Positions 17,677 to 25,993 of a stretch of DNA of 64,000 nt are shown piece by piece. This DNA is from Polynucleobacter sp. UB-Piko-W3 (GTDB lineage Bacteria; Pseudomonadota; Gammaproteobacteria; Burkholderiales; Burkholderiaceae). A model generated the notes under the pieces. That model ran no database searches. It was not told the DNA's origin and saw only the letters and a program-made list of their open reading frames with translations. The stretch is taken from assembly GCF_018881635.1 (NCBI RefSeq), contig NZ_JACVPY010000002.1:455330-519329 (forward strand), read 5' to 3'. The first letter of the stretch is position 1; each line of letters starts with the position of its first letter. The position numbers and the translations under genes are program-made.

Positions 17677-18623
17677 AGCTTAAGAGAATCTTGACGGTAC
17701 TTTTAAGCCTTTTTTCCCTCAATGCGATAGCGGCATTTCCAGATAAGTCGATTAAATTCTTAGTTCCTTGGCCGCCAGGCGGAGCAACTGATCAAGTTGC
17801 TCGTATCTTGGCAATACCCCTTACGAAAGAACTTGGCGTCACTGTTTTTGTTGAAAACAAGGGTGGGGCTGGTGGCAATATAGGTACGCAAGCTTTTGTC
17901 CAAGAGAAGCCAGATGGATATTCAATCTTAATGGCAACCAGTTCAACTAACGCTGCAGGCCCTCACTTATTTGCAAATCAGGGATTTGATGCTGCCAAAG
18001 ACTTCACCCCAGTAGTGTTGGTATGCACTATTCCAAATATTATGGTCGTGCCTGAGTCATCGCCGTGGAATAGCATGAAAGACTTGATTTCTGATGCTAA
18101 GCAAAACCCTGGAAAGTTTACCTATGGCTCTGCAGGTATTGGCGCATCTCAGCATTTGGCTGGCGCACAATTTAAAACTGTCACTGGTTTAGATGTTCGT
18201 CACGTTCCATACAAGGGAAGTGGTCCTGCTGCCTTAGATTTAATGGCTGGACATATCGATATGATGTTAGATACTGGCTCGCTGAACAATATCAAGGCGG
18301 GTAAATTAAAAGCCTTAGGTGTAGCTGCAGATAAGCGCATCCCTGAATTACCTAATGTCCCAACAATGAAAGAGGCTGGAGTGCCAATGGTTGCGAATGC
18401 TTGGTATGGTGTGATGTTGCCTGCTGGTGCACCAAAGGACATTACTGAGAAACTCAATGCCGCCTTCAATAAAGTCTTAAAGGATCCAGAGGTACGTAAA
18501 ACTCTTCAAGGTATTGGCGCCCAAATTGATGGCGGCTCAGTAGTCGACTTTACAAAGTTCTCACAGTCAGAGATTAAGCGCTATGAAGGCATTGTGAAAA
18601 TGTCAGGAGCCCCCAGAGAGTAA
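17673..18623 (+). CDS. Bug-family (TctC) periplasmic substrate-binding protein 2
   Basis: The 316-aa protein begins with a short signal peptide (MKLKRILTVLLSLFSLNAIA, cleaved about AIAA/F) and then the Bug domain: LVPWPPGGATDQVARI, ENKGGAGGNIGTQ, SAGIGASQHLAG and HVPYKGSGPAALDLMAG. It binds an unknown carboxylate in the periplasm. Its start overlaps the stop of the upstream RraA-family gene by 4 bp, indicating translational coupling, and the next Bug gene starts 5 bp after it. It lacks the cysteine pair of the first and last Bug proteins and so belongs to a different branch. No TctA or TctB membrane gene is present in the window. Confidence 0.9.
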   Translation: MKLKRILTVLLSLFSLNAIAAFPDKSIKFLVPWPPGGATDQVARILAIPLTKELGVTVFVENKGGAGGNIGTQAFVQEKPDGYSILMATSSTNAAGPHLFANQGFDAAKDFTPVVLVCTIPNIMVVPESSPWNSMKDLISDAKQNPGKFTYGSAGIGASQHLAGAQFKTVTGLDVRHVPYKGSGPAALDLMAGHIDMMLDTGSLNNIKAGKLKALGVAADKRIPELPNVPTMKEAGVPMVANAWYGVMLPAGAPKDITEKLNAAFNKVLKDPEVRKTLQGIGAQIDGGSVVDFTKFSQSEIKRYEGIVKMSGAPRE

Positions 18624-18628
18624 TTTTC

Positions 18629-19594
18629 ATGAAAAAAATTATATTTAGCTTCTGGCTTGTAGCCAATCTTCTTTTTGCTAGCAATCTGATGGCTCAAGAC
18701 TATCCAACTAAACCCATTAAGGTTCTAGTTGGATATGCCCCTGGTGGTGCAGTTGATTTAGTTGCTAGAGCTTTAGGACAAAGCCTCTCAGCCTCTCTTA
18801 GTCAGTCGATAGTGATTGAAAATAAGCCGGGAGCTGGGACAAATATTGCCGTTAAGCAGTTGATTGATAGTCCGCCTGATGGGTACACATTAATGGTTGC
18901 TGCAAATGCCTTGGCAGCAAATATGTCTTTATATAAGCCACAACCCTTTGATATCGATAAAGACATTACGCCAATTGCCATGATTGGCCGCGTACCTGTA
19001 GTGATCGCAACCTCTGCTGAAGGTAAGTATCAAAAACTATCTGATTTGATCAAAGCTGCAAAGGCGAATCCTGATTTGATTACCTATGGAACCCCTGGTA
19101 ACGGTGGCGCGCCACATATGGCCATGAAATTTTTCGAGCAATCCTCGGGGATTTCTTTAAAACAAATTCCCTACAAAGGTGGAGCTCCTGCGATTACAGA
19201 TCTTATCGGGGGGCAGTTGGATTTGGTTGCTGTAAATATGTTGGAAATTGCTCCGCATGTCAAAAGTGGCAAACTCAAGATTGTTGCCGTGATGAGCGCA
19301 AAGCGTTCCCCAATATTTCCAGAGGTGCCCACCGTTGCGGAATCCGGCTATCCAGGTTTTGAGGCTTCCGTGTGGTACAGCTTAATTGCACCCGCTAAGA
19401 CTCCAGCGTCTATTGTGAAGACGCTGCATACTCAAGTTGAGAAAGCCTTGCAGTCTAAAGAGATGACGGAGCGATTGGGCTCTGTTGGTGGAGAAGTAAG
19501 TCCTGGAACTATCGCTCAAGCAGCATCTTTTTTAAATTCGGAGCGTAGGCGTTACGAGAAGCTTGTGCGTGAAGCCAACATTCAACCAGACTAA
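18629..19594 (+). CDS. Bug-family (TctC) periplasmic substrate-binding protein 3
   Basis: The 321-aa protein has a signal peptide (MKKIIFSFWLVANLLFASNL.. cleaved after MAQ or nearby) and the Bug domain: VLVGYAPGGAVDLVARAL, VIENKPGAGTNIAVK, TYGTPGNGGAPHMAMKF, QIPYKGGAPAITDLIGGQ and YPGFEASVWYSLIAPAKTP. It is the third binding protein in a row and is clearly distinct from its neighbours, suggesting several different ligands. The ribosome site is weak, but the gene starts only 5 bp after the previous stop. Ligand unknown. Confidence 0.9.
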   Translation: MKKIIFSFWLVANLLFASNLMAQDYPTKPIKVLVGYAPGGAVDLVARALGQSLSASLSQSIVIENKPGAGTNIAVKQLIDSPPDGYTLMVAANALAANMSLYKPQPFDIDKDITPIAMIGRVPVVIATSAEGKYQKLSDLIKAAKANPDLITYGTPGNGGAPHMAMKFFEQSSGISLKQIPYKGGAPAITDLIGGQLDLVAVNMLEIAPHVKSGKLKIVAVMSAKRSPIFPEVPTVAESGYPGFEASVWYSLIAPAKTPASIVKTLHTQVEKALQSKEMTERLGSVGGEVSPGTIAQAASFLNSERRRYEKLVREANIQPD

Positions 19595-19630
19595 TTTTTG
19601 CTGACATCAGCACCATAAAGGAAAGAACAG

Positions 19631-20650
19631 ATGATTATTGATTGTCATGGCCACTATACAACAGCACCAAAAGCGTTGAAGGCTTGGCGTGATGCTCAGG
19701 TTGCTAATTTAAATACACCAGAGTTAGGCCCTAAGGTGTCTGATTTAAAAATTAGTGATGATGAAATTCGTGAGTCTATTGAAGAAAATCAACTGGCTAG
19801 AATGAAAGAGCGGGGCATTGATGTCACCATCTTTTCACCACAAGCCAGCTTTATGGCTCACCACATAGGTGATTTCAATACCTCAGCTACATGGGCGGCT
19901 ATATGTAACGAGCTCTGCTACCGAGTTACCCAACTTTTCCCAAAACACTTTGTAGGTGCTGCAATGCTACCCCAGTCGCCAGGGGTTGATATCAGTACCT
20001 GTTTGCCTGAGATGCGTAAATGCATGAATGAATATGGATTTGTAGGTATCAACCTGAATCCTGATCCTTCAGGGGGGCACTGGCGCGACCCGTCATTGAG
20101 TCATCCACAATGGCATCCCATTTACGAAGAAATGATCGCTTTAGATGTGCCAGCAATGATTCATGTGAGCACAAGTTGCAATGAATGCTTTCATACTGTT
20201 GGTGCCCATTATTTAAATGCAGACACTACTGCATTCATGCAATGCTTAACTTCAGATTTGTTTGCACAGTTTCCTGCTTTGCGTTTCTTAATTCCGCATG
20301 GGGGTGGAGCAGTCCCTTATCACTGGGGTCGATTTAGAGGACTTGCGAAGGATATGAACATCCCTGACATTAATCAGAAATTGCTAAACAATATTTATTT
20401 CGATACTTGTGTGTATCACCAGCCAGGGATCAATCTGCTCACCGAGGTGATTCCGACTAAGAATATTCTCTTTGCATCCGAAACGTTTGGGGCTGTGAAA
20501 GATATTGATCCTGATACTGGATTTTATTTTGATGATACGCGTCGCTATCTAAACGCGGTTGATAGCCTTAGTAATGAAGAGAAATCCATGATTTTTGAAG
20601 GCAATGCGCGTAAGGTATTTTCTAGAATTAATAATAGAATTCCAAAGTAA
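19631..20650 (+). CDS. ligJ: 4-oxalomesaconate hydratase (LigJ-like, amidohydrolase superfamily)
   Basis: The 339-aa protein matches LigJ of Sphingobium SYK-6 over its whole length as I recall it: MIIDCHGHYT start, IFSPQASFMAHHIGD, GINLNPDPSGGHW, IPHGGGAVPYHWGRFRGLA and FDTCVYHQPGINLL. The residues reported to bind zinc or act in catalysis in LigJ fall at identical positions: H6, H8, H178, E284, plus Y194 and H223. LigJ hydrates 4-oxalomesaconate to 4-carboxy-4-hydroxy-2-oxoadipate in protocatechuate 4,5-cleavage. It lies between Bug genes and a second RraA-family gene and has an AAAGGA ribosome site. No ring-cleavage dioxygenase, LigC or LigI is nearby, so the source of its substrate is open. 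Confidence 0.85.
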   Translation: MIIDCHGHYTTAPKALKAWRDAQVANLNTPELGPKVSDLKISDDEIRESIEENQLARMKERGIDVTIFSPQASFMAHHIGDFNTSATWAAICNELCYRVTQLFPKHFVGAAMLPQSPGVDISTCLPEMRKCMNEYGFVGINLNPDPSGGHWRDPSLSHPQWHPIYEEMIALDVPAMIHVSTSCNECFHTVGAHYLNADTTAFMQCLTSDLFAQFPALRFLIPHGGGAVPYHWGRFRGLAKDMNIPDINQKLLNNIYFDTCVYHQPGINLLTEVIPTKNILFASETFGAVKDIDPDTGFYFDDTRRYLNAVDSLSNEEKSMIFEGNARKVFSRINNRIPK

Positions 20651-20662
20651 GTGAGGGATATG

Positions 20663-21334
20663 ATGACGTCCGAAGAGTTTGATCATTTGTACAGGGGCCG
20701 ATTGGAGAAATTGGCCACTTCAAATTTGAGCGATGCTCTTGATAAGTTAGGTATTGCGGCCGCCGTGATCGGTATTGTTCCGCAGTGGGGTAAGACTAAA
20801 GTAATTGGTAGGGCAATTACGATCCGAATGATTGCTGCAGGCGCTGCCCAAAGCAAGGCTCATCTCGGTGTCGACGCTATCTTTTCTGCATCTCCTGGTG
20901 ATGTGATTGTGATTGATAACCGTGGTGATCTGAACAACAACTGTTGGGGTGAGATTCTCTCGATGGGAGCTTTGCAAAAAAAGATCTCAGGGGTAGTGGT
21001 CGATGGCGCCGTTCGTGATGTCGATACCTGCGAAGAATTCGGATTCCCAGTACATGCAAGAGGTACAGTCCCCATCACTGCTCGAGGACGCATAGTTCAA
21101 GAGGCCTGGAATATCCCCGTTAGGATTGGAAATATTCCCGTATTGCCCGGTGATGTGATTGTTGCTGACGTCAACGGAGTCGTAGCGATTCCTGCTGGCA
21201 AGATTAAAGAGGTATTAGATGCAGCGGAGAATATTGCTGCCAAAGAGCTAGCAATGGTTGAAGCATTAAGAGCAGGGCAGTCAATTCTTGATGTGGATAA
21301 GCAATTTAACTACGAACAAATGTTGAAAAGTTAG
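20663..21334 (+). CDS. RraA-family protein 2 (LigK-like aldolase fold)
   Basis: The protein of 223 aa shows the RraA pattern: NLSDALDKLG, AGAAQSKAHLGVDA, PGDVIVIDNRGD, GEILSMGA, VVVDGAVRDVDTCEEFGFPVHARG (Arg-Asp pair) and LPGDVIVADVNGVVAIP. It is only distantly similar to the RraA-family protein at 17011, so the two are not a recent duplication. It may be the second aldolase of an oxo-diacid pathway or act on a different hydroxy-acid. The start at ATG 20663 is chosen because GAGG lies 6 bases upstream; a GTG at 20651 directly after the ligJ stop is also possible. Not the ribonuclease regulator RraA itself, judging from the aldolase-type Arg-Asp. Confidence 0.8.
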   Translation: MTSEEFDHLYRGRLEKLATSNLSDALDKLGIAAAVIGIVPQWGKTKVIGRAITIRMIAAGAAQSKAHLGVDAIFSASPGDVIVIDNRGDLNNNCWGEILSMGALQKKISGVVVDGAVRDVDTCEEFGFPVHARGTVPITARGRIVQEAWNIPVRIGNIPVLPGDVIVADVNGVVAIPAGKIKEVLDAAENIAAKELAMVEALRAGQSILDVDKQFNYEQMLKS

Positions 21335-21342
21335 GCGCCGAT

Positions 21343-22323
21343 ATGAATTCAATGTATGTCCCGAGAATGATTTTAAAAACTCTTTGCTTGATCTGTTTTG
21401 GATTGAGTGCTCAATTGGTATACGCCCAGTACCCATGCCCTGTCATCAAAATCATTTCGCCTTATCCACCTGGTGGGGCGAGTGATGTTCTCGCAAGAAT
21501 GTTAGTTCCTGCACTATCAAAACAATTAAATGCCAGTGTGATTGTTGAAAATAAGACGGGTGCCAGCGGCAATATTGGTACTGACTTTGTGAGTAGTGCT
21601 GCCGGCGATGGTTGTACTTTATTGCTCGGCAATAGCACAGGCGTTGTCATTAATCGGAATCTATACAAACTTCGCAATGACCCCATTACTAGCTTGAGGC
21701 CAGTGGCTGAGATAGCTGCAGTACCGATGGTGCTCTATGTTAATTCATCGGTTCCTGCAAACTCTGTCGCAGAGTTAATCGCTTTGATTAAGAAGGAGCC
21801 AGGCAAATATAGTTTTGCTTCCCCAGGTAGCGGCAGTACTCATCATCTTTTAGGCGAATTACTCAAGCTTGAGCAAAAGCTGGATATGACTCACATTCCA
21901 TACAGAGGCTCTGGACCAGCAATTGTCGATGTACTGGCTGGTCAAGTGCCGATGGCATTTGAGTCTACTAGTGCAATGGTTCCTCACTTAAATAGCGGTA
22001 AGGTGAGGGCGCTTGCAACTACTGGAGCGGTGCGAGCAAAAAATTTGCCAGATGTTCCTACTATGAAGGAGCTTGGATACCCTAAGTTCGTTGTAGAAAA
22101 TTGGTATGGCATCTTTGTTCCAGCCAAAACGCCAACAGCACTGGTTAATCAGTTAAATAAAGAAATTAATAAAATATTGGCCTCGAGTGAGGTTGCCGAG
22201 AGCTTATCGAAGATGGGTTCTTTAAATAGCGAACAAACTCCCGAGCAATTTGCAGCGTTTGTCAAAAAGGAGATCCCTTACTGGGAGCTACTGGTTAAGC
22301 AGTCTGGCGCAACTGCAGAATAG
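21343..22323 (+). CDS. Bug-family (TctC) periplasmic substrate-binding protein 4, paralogue of protein 1
   Basis: The 326-aa protein has a signal peptide ending LVYAQ and a Bug domain nearly parallel to the first protein of the operon: both begin the mature part with QYPC/AYPC, share SPYPPGG, DGCTLLLGN, NLYKLR, KLDMTHIPYRG and VPTMKELGY, and keep the same two cysteines. The pair therefore arose by duplication and brackets the operon. It converges on the phasin gene with only 8 bp between stops. The start may be one of several in-frame ATGs (21343, 21352, 21367); the first is kept as it lies 8 bp after the previous stop. Ligand unknown. Confidence 0.9.
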   Translation: MNSMYVPRMILKTLCLICFGLSAQLVYAQYPCPVIKIISPYPPGGASDVLARMLVPALSKQLNASVIVENKTGASGNIGTDFVSSAAGDGCTLLLGNSTGVVINRNLYKLRNDPITSLRPVAEIAAVPMVLYVNSSVPANSVAELIALIKKEPGKYSFASPGSGSTHHLLGELLKLEQKLDMTHIPYRGSGPAIVDVLAGQVPMAFESTSAMVPHLNSGKVRALATTGAVRAKNLPDVPTMKELGYPKFVVENWYGIFVPAKTPTALVNQLNKEINKILASSEVAESLSKMGSLNSEQTPEQFAAFVKKEIPYWELLVKQSGATAE

Positions 22324-22331
22324 TTCTTTAA

Positions 22332-22865
22332 TTATTTCTTTTTAGCTGTCTTCATCGCCTTATCAGTAGCACTATTGAGATTAGTCTGAGCAACATTCAC
22401 TGCATGCTTCACAGCCTTTTGACTGTTTTCATATACGTTGTTAGCAGAAGCAATGGCTTGCTTCATTGCGTCAATGGCAGCATCAGAACCAGCAGGGGCA
22501 TTCTGAGTCCACTCTTCCACTAAAGCATTGATCTTTTGCTGGCCTAGCTGAAACTCTTTTTCAGCAGATTTAGTAAAGTTGTTTTGAGTTTCATGAGCCA
22601 AGTCATATAAGTGACGACTGTAAGCCATGATCTTTTCAGCCATTGGTTGAACAGCTTCTGCTTGGTGGGCGAGGAGCTGTTGGATATCTTTCACTTCCAA
22701 AGCTTTCTTAGCGCTCGTCATGCTGTCACTCAAACTTTGCTTTGCAATATGCATATTGAGTTCAACTAATTTTTCAATGCTTTGGAGTGCTTGATTTGTG
22801 AGACTGCTCAAGGTTTCTAAATTCGCCTTTTGCGCCGCAGCCAATTGTTCTGGTGTTAAGTTCAT
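22332..22865 (-). CDS. phaP: Phasin family protein (PHB granule-associated)
   Basis: The 177-aa, helix-rich, mostly hydrophilic protein begins NLTPEQLAAAQKANLETL and ends with a lysine-rich tail (KAMKTAKKK), as in betaproteobacterial phasins that coat polyhydroxybutyrate granules. SLTNQALQSIEKLVELN and EVKDIQQLLAHQAEAVQPMAEK are typical phasin segments. Phasins control granule size and shield cytoplasmic proteins. No phaC is in the window, though 3-hydroxybutyryl-CoA dehydrogenase is at 34 kb. An inverted repeat lies about 80 bp upstream. Confidence 0.9.
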   Translation of the reverse strand: MNLTPEQLAAAQKANLETLSSLTNQALQSIEKLVELNMHIAKQSLSDSMTSAKKALEVKDIQQLLAHQAEAVQPMAEKIMAYSRHLYDLAHETQNNFTKSAEKEFQLGQQKINALVEEWTQNAPAGSDAAIDAMKQAIASANNVYENSQKAVKHAVNVAQTNLNSATDKAMKTAKKK

Positions 22866-22941
22866 TTCAATCCCCTCAGATGGCTTTTCGCCTCATTTGT
22901 ACTTACAACCAATGTCTCACTCTATACCCCTGCTAGTAATT

Positions 22942-22960
22942 TGCAACATATTGCGTTGCA
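22942..22960. promoter_or_regulatory. Candidate operator TGCAAC-N7-GTTGCA upstream of the phasin gene
   Basis: A 6-bp inverted repeat with a 7-bp spacer lies about 80-95 bp upstream of the phasin start, in the 202-bp divergent region shared with the EamA permease gene. Its TTGCA/TGCAA halves recall the element upstream of aceE. A PhaR-type repressor site is the natural suspicion for a phasin gene, but it is not demonstrated. Confidence 0.3.
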
Positions 22961-23067
22961 TCATAAATACTCATTCCGAGTATAGATTTGAGCTTCAGGA
23001 GCAGCTTTAAAAAAAGCCTAAAATCATAGATTAAATAAAAAATTCTAATATTTTCAGTAAGTTAACC

Positions 23068-23955
23068 ATGAAGCCCAGCTTAGATAGTGTCATTGCACCG
23101 ATATTCGTGCTGATTTGGAGTACGGGCTTTGTCATTGCTCGTCTAGCAATGCCTTATGTCGAGCCAGCAACCTTCTTATTTTGGCGCTTTGCAGGGGTTC
23201 TGGCAGCCATGGCGGCACTCAGTCTGATCTGGCGTATTACCTGGCCAAGTTGGCCACAAATGACGCATATTGCTGTTGCTGGCACCTTGCTCCAGTTTGG
23301 GTATTTATTCGGAGTATGGTTTGCTGTCCACTTAGGAATGACAGCAGGCTTAGTGGCCATCATCGTCGGATTGCAACCCATTTTGACTGCGTGGTTCGCT
23401 GCCTGGGTCTCTGAACAAGTCTCACCACGGCAGTGGATTGGCTTAGGCTTTGGCTTTGCAGGCGTTGCCCTAGTGGTGATGGCAAAAATTAGCTTTGCCC
23501 ATATTCCACTGGCTAGTTATGTCTTGGCAATGATCGCATTACTTTCGATTACTTTTGGTACGCTGTATCAGAAAAAATATTGTCCCGTATTTGACTTAAG
23601 AGCAGGATCATCGATTCAGTTTGGGGTCTCTGCCATTCTTTGCTTTATTTATATGTACTTCTTTGAATCAGGTGTGATGGTCTGGAATGCATCAGTTATT
23701 GGCGCCTTGTTATGGTCAATTTTCCCGCTATCGATCGGCTCAATTAGTTTGCTATTTATGATGATTCGCAAGGGCGCTGCAACTAAGGTAACCAGCTTTC
23801 TTTACCTCACACCCCCGACAACAGCACTAATGGCTTGGTTCCTCTTTGGCGAGCCATTTACGCTCATGATGGCGCTAGGATTGGGTTTGACGATGACAGG
23901 GGTTGTACTGGTAAATACCCGCCAAGCCAATAGGATAGCGACCATTGCTGAGTAG
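23068..23955 (+). CDS. EamA-family (DMT superfamily) permease
   Basis: The 295-aa protein has about ten hydrophobic segments in two EamA repeats: the first has the typical IWSTGFVIARLAMPYVEPATFLFWRF start, and the second ends TPPTTALMAWFLFGEPFT followed by a last helix. Such transporters export or import small metabolites across the inner membrane; specificity cannot be read from sequence. It is a monocistronic gene divergent from the phasin gene. Ribosome site is weak. Family membership is sure; substrate unknown. Confidence 0.92.
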   Translation: MKPSLDSVIAPIFVLIWSTGFVIARLAMPYVEPATFLFWRFAGVLAAMAALSLIWRITWPSWPQMTHIAVAGTLLQFGYLFGVWFAVHLGMTAGLVAIIVGLQPILTAWFAAWVSEQVSPRQWIGLGFGFAGVALVVMAKISFAHIPLASYVLAMIALLSITFGTLYQKKYCPVFDLRAGSSIQFGVSAILCFIYMYFFESGVMVWNASVIGALLWSIFPLSIGSISLLFMMIRKGAATKVTSFLYLTPPTTALMAWFLFGEPFTLMMALGLGLTMTGVVLVNTRQANRIATIAE

Positions 23956-24054
23956 GGTGCTATCAAATGTCCAAGATGGGGCTAATAAATCCATCCTGAG
24001 CTGTGAAATTAATTATCATTCCGTATGTTGAAAGTTTTGGAAGGTATTTTTGGG

Positions 24055-25065
24055 ATGTATTTGAATCGACTCTCGATCTTGATCTTGGCTGTAGTTTTTG
24101 CGTGCGGCGCTTCTCTGAATGCCCCGGCCATTGCTGCCAGTCAAGACAAAGAAAAAAAGCCCAAGACCAATAAAGTAGTCGTTAAAAATACTAAATCCAC
24201 TAAACAGCAAAAAGCAGTTCGTGTTACTGTCACGCGCTCATCTGAGCCCGCTCCCTCCCACCCTTCATTTGCAACAGCGCTGGGTTTGCGAGGCCAGCAT
24301 GATGAGCTTAGCCTCAAGTCGAGTGTTGCTATGGTTGTTAATCAAGATACTCAAGAAGTGTATTTTGAAAAAAATTCTTCTGTCAGCCTACCAATCGCCT
24401 CTATTACTAAGTTAATGACTGCCATGGTTGTTTTAGATTCCAAGCTACCTTTGGATGAGACCATTGTGATTAATGCGGATGATGTTCGTAGCTATGCTAA
24501 ATCTCGTCTCGCGGGCGGCACAGTCATGACGCGTGAAGAGGCTTTATTGCTTGCTTTGATGTCCTCTGAGAACCGTGCAGCATATACCTTGGCCAGAAAC
24601 TATCCTGGGGGTGTTTCAGGTTTTGTAGATGCTATGAACCGTAAGGCCAGAGAATTAGGAATGGAGCATTCTCGTTTTGCTGATCCTACGGGCCTAATGA
24701 GTGAGAACGTAGCCTCTGCCGAAGATCTAGCCCGTATGCTAAGCGCTGCCTACCAGTACAAAATGATTCGTGATTTTTCAATTTGGCCAGATTTAACGAT
24801 GGTGATCGGAAATCGGCCACAGAAGTTTTTAAATACCAATCGTTTAGTACGCTCTGGTGATATGAATATCGGCTTACAAAAAACGGGTTTCATTAACGCA
24901 GCAGGGAAGTGCTTAGTGATGCAGGCCAGGGTGAACAACACACCATTGCTATTAGTATTTTTAGATTCTGTTGGTACCCAATCTCGTTTTGCTGATGCGG
25001 TACGCGTGCGTGACTGGTATGAGCGTATGCCCTTAGGCACGCAACCAGTTCGTCGCTTGATGTAA
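24055..25065 (+). CDS. pbpG: D-alanyl-D-alanine endopeptidase, PBP7/S11 family
   Basis: The protein has the three serine-acyl-enzyme motifs of S11 peptidases: SITKLM (SxxK), SSENRA (SxN) and KTGFINAAG (KTG). It cleaves peptidoglycan cross-links in the periplasm. A signal peptide (MYLNRLSILILAVVFACG.. AIAA) is followed by a lysine-rich linker (about residues 30-65) before the catalytic domain. The ATG at 24055 is preferred because GGAAGG lies 10 bases upstream and it gives a standard signal peptide; an upstream in-frame ATG at 24025 lacks a ribosome site. The C-terminal PBP5-like domain is absent, as in PBP7. It converges on the IclR-family gene, with 10 bp between them. Confidence 0.93.
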   Translation: MYLNRLSILILAVVFACGASLNAPAIAASQDKEKKPKTNKVVVKNTKSTKQQKAVRVTVTRSSEPAPSHPSFATALGLRGQHDELSLKSSVAMVVNQDTQEVYFEKNSSVSLPIASITKLMTAMVVLDSKLPLDETIVINADDVRSYAKSRLAGGTVMTREEALLLALMSSENRAAYTLARNYPGGVSGFVDAMNRKARELGMEHSRFADPTGLMSENVASAEDLARMLSAAYQYKMIRDFSIWPDLTMVIGNRPQKFLNTNRLVRSGDMNIGLQKTGFINAAGKCLVMQARVNNTPLLLVFLDSVGTQSRFADAVRVRDWYERMPLGTQPVRRLM

Positions 25066-25075
25066 TGGGTTTTGG

Positions 25076-25900
25076 CTAGGCTAGTGAGCCTGGCTCGGTC
25101 GTTTTAGGTTTGTAACCCAGCCCTTTAGAAATTTGTAGGGCAGTATCCTGCAAGGCTTTGAGCCAGTCTGCTTGCATGCGATCTGTAGGTGAGCTGAGTG
25201 ATAGACCTGCAACCAATTTTCCAGTGTCATCCAAAATAGCAGCAGCGAAACAGCTTACGCCGAGTTCTAACTCTTCATCATCGCGGGCATTGCCTTCTTT
25301 TCGGACTTGATTGAGGGCGGCCTCTAATTTTGTTGCATCAGTAATGCTATTGCGAGTGTGTCCTGATAAGCCAGTACGAGTGACATAGGCGCGAACTTGA
25401 TTGGCATCATCGCTTGATAAAAATAATTTACCAACGGAGGTGAGGTGTAGTGGAGCCCTGCCACCGATAGCACGAACCACTTGCATGCCAGAGCGTTCGC
25501 TATAAGCGCGATCGATATAAACGATTTCATCACCTTGGCGTACCGATAGATTGATGGTCTCGCCAGTGAGTTTATGTAAAGTGCGCATGGGAGCTTGAGC
25601 TGCCTCGCGAACCGAGAGTCTTGCCTTCACTAAGTTACCAAGCTCTAAGAGTTTTAGGCCAAGTCGATAAGTGCCGCCATCGCCCCGTTCAACTAAACGG
25701 CAGGCAACCATATCATTCAGAATGCGGTGGGCAGTAGAGGGGTGAAGACCAGTTTGCTCGGCCAAATTTTTGAGGCTGCTCGATTCTTCTTGCTCAGCTA
25801 AGGCATCGAGCAGATTCATCATCCGCTCGACTACCTGGATGGCTGTTTTAGCAACTTCCCCAGTGCCTCTGGCATTTTTGACAGCTTTAGTCGTGCTCAT
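25076..25900 (-). CDS. IclR-family transcriptional regulator
   Basis: The 274-aa protein has an N-terminal winged HTH (about 25-85: RMMNLLDALAEQEESSSLKN then TGLHPSTAHRILNDMV) and an IclR effector domain (GAF-like) with GRAPLHLTSVGKLFLS, GLSGHTRNSI and DDEELELGVSCFAAAI. IclR regulators usually control catabolism of aromatics, glyoxylate or related acids. It is a single gene between pbpG and pyrD; its target is not obvious here. The LigJ/Bug operon 3 kb away is a possible target, by family habit only. Confidence 0.93.
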   Translation of the reverse strand: MSTTKAVKNARGTGEVAKTAIQVVERMMNLLDALAEQEESSSLKNLAEQTGLHPSTAHRILNDMVACRLVERGDGGTYRLGLKLLELGNLVKARLSVREAAQAPMRTLHKLTGETINLSVRQGDEIVYIDRAYSERSGMQVVRAIGGRAPLHLTSVGKLFLSSDDANQVRAYVTRTGLSGHTRNSITDATKLEAALNQVRKEGNARDDEELELGVSCFAAAILDDTGKLVAGLSLSSPTDRMQADWLKALQDTALQISKGLGYKPKTTEPGSLA

Positions 25901-25993
25901 GGGCTCTATTGTAGCGATTTCAGCTGAAATTGCATATTGTGAAACGCTATTTTAAAGATATCTGGGCTACAAAGCCCTGTTTTAGCGCTAGCT

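Noticed and set aside
16022..22323. Possibility that the Bug/LigJ operon is a mobile island
   Set aside because: No integrase, transposase, tRNA or flanking direct repeat was seen; only the gene content is accessory.
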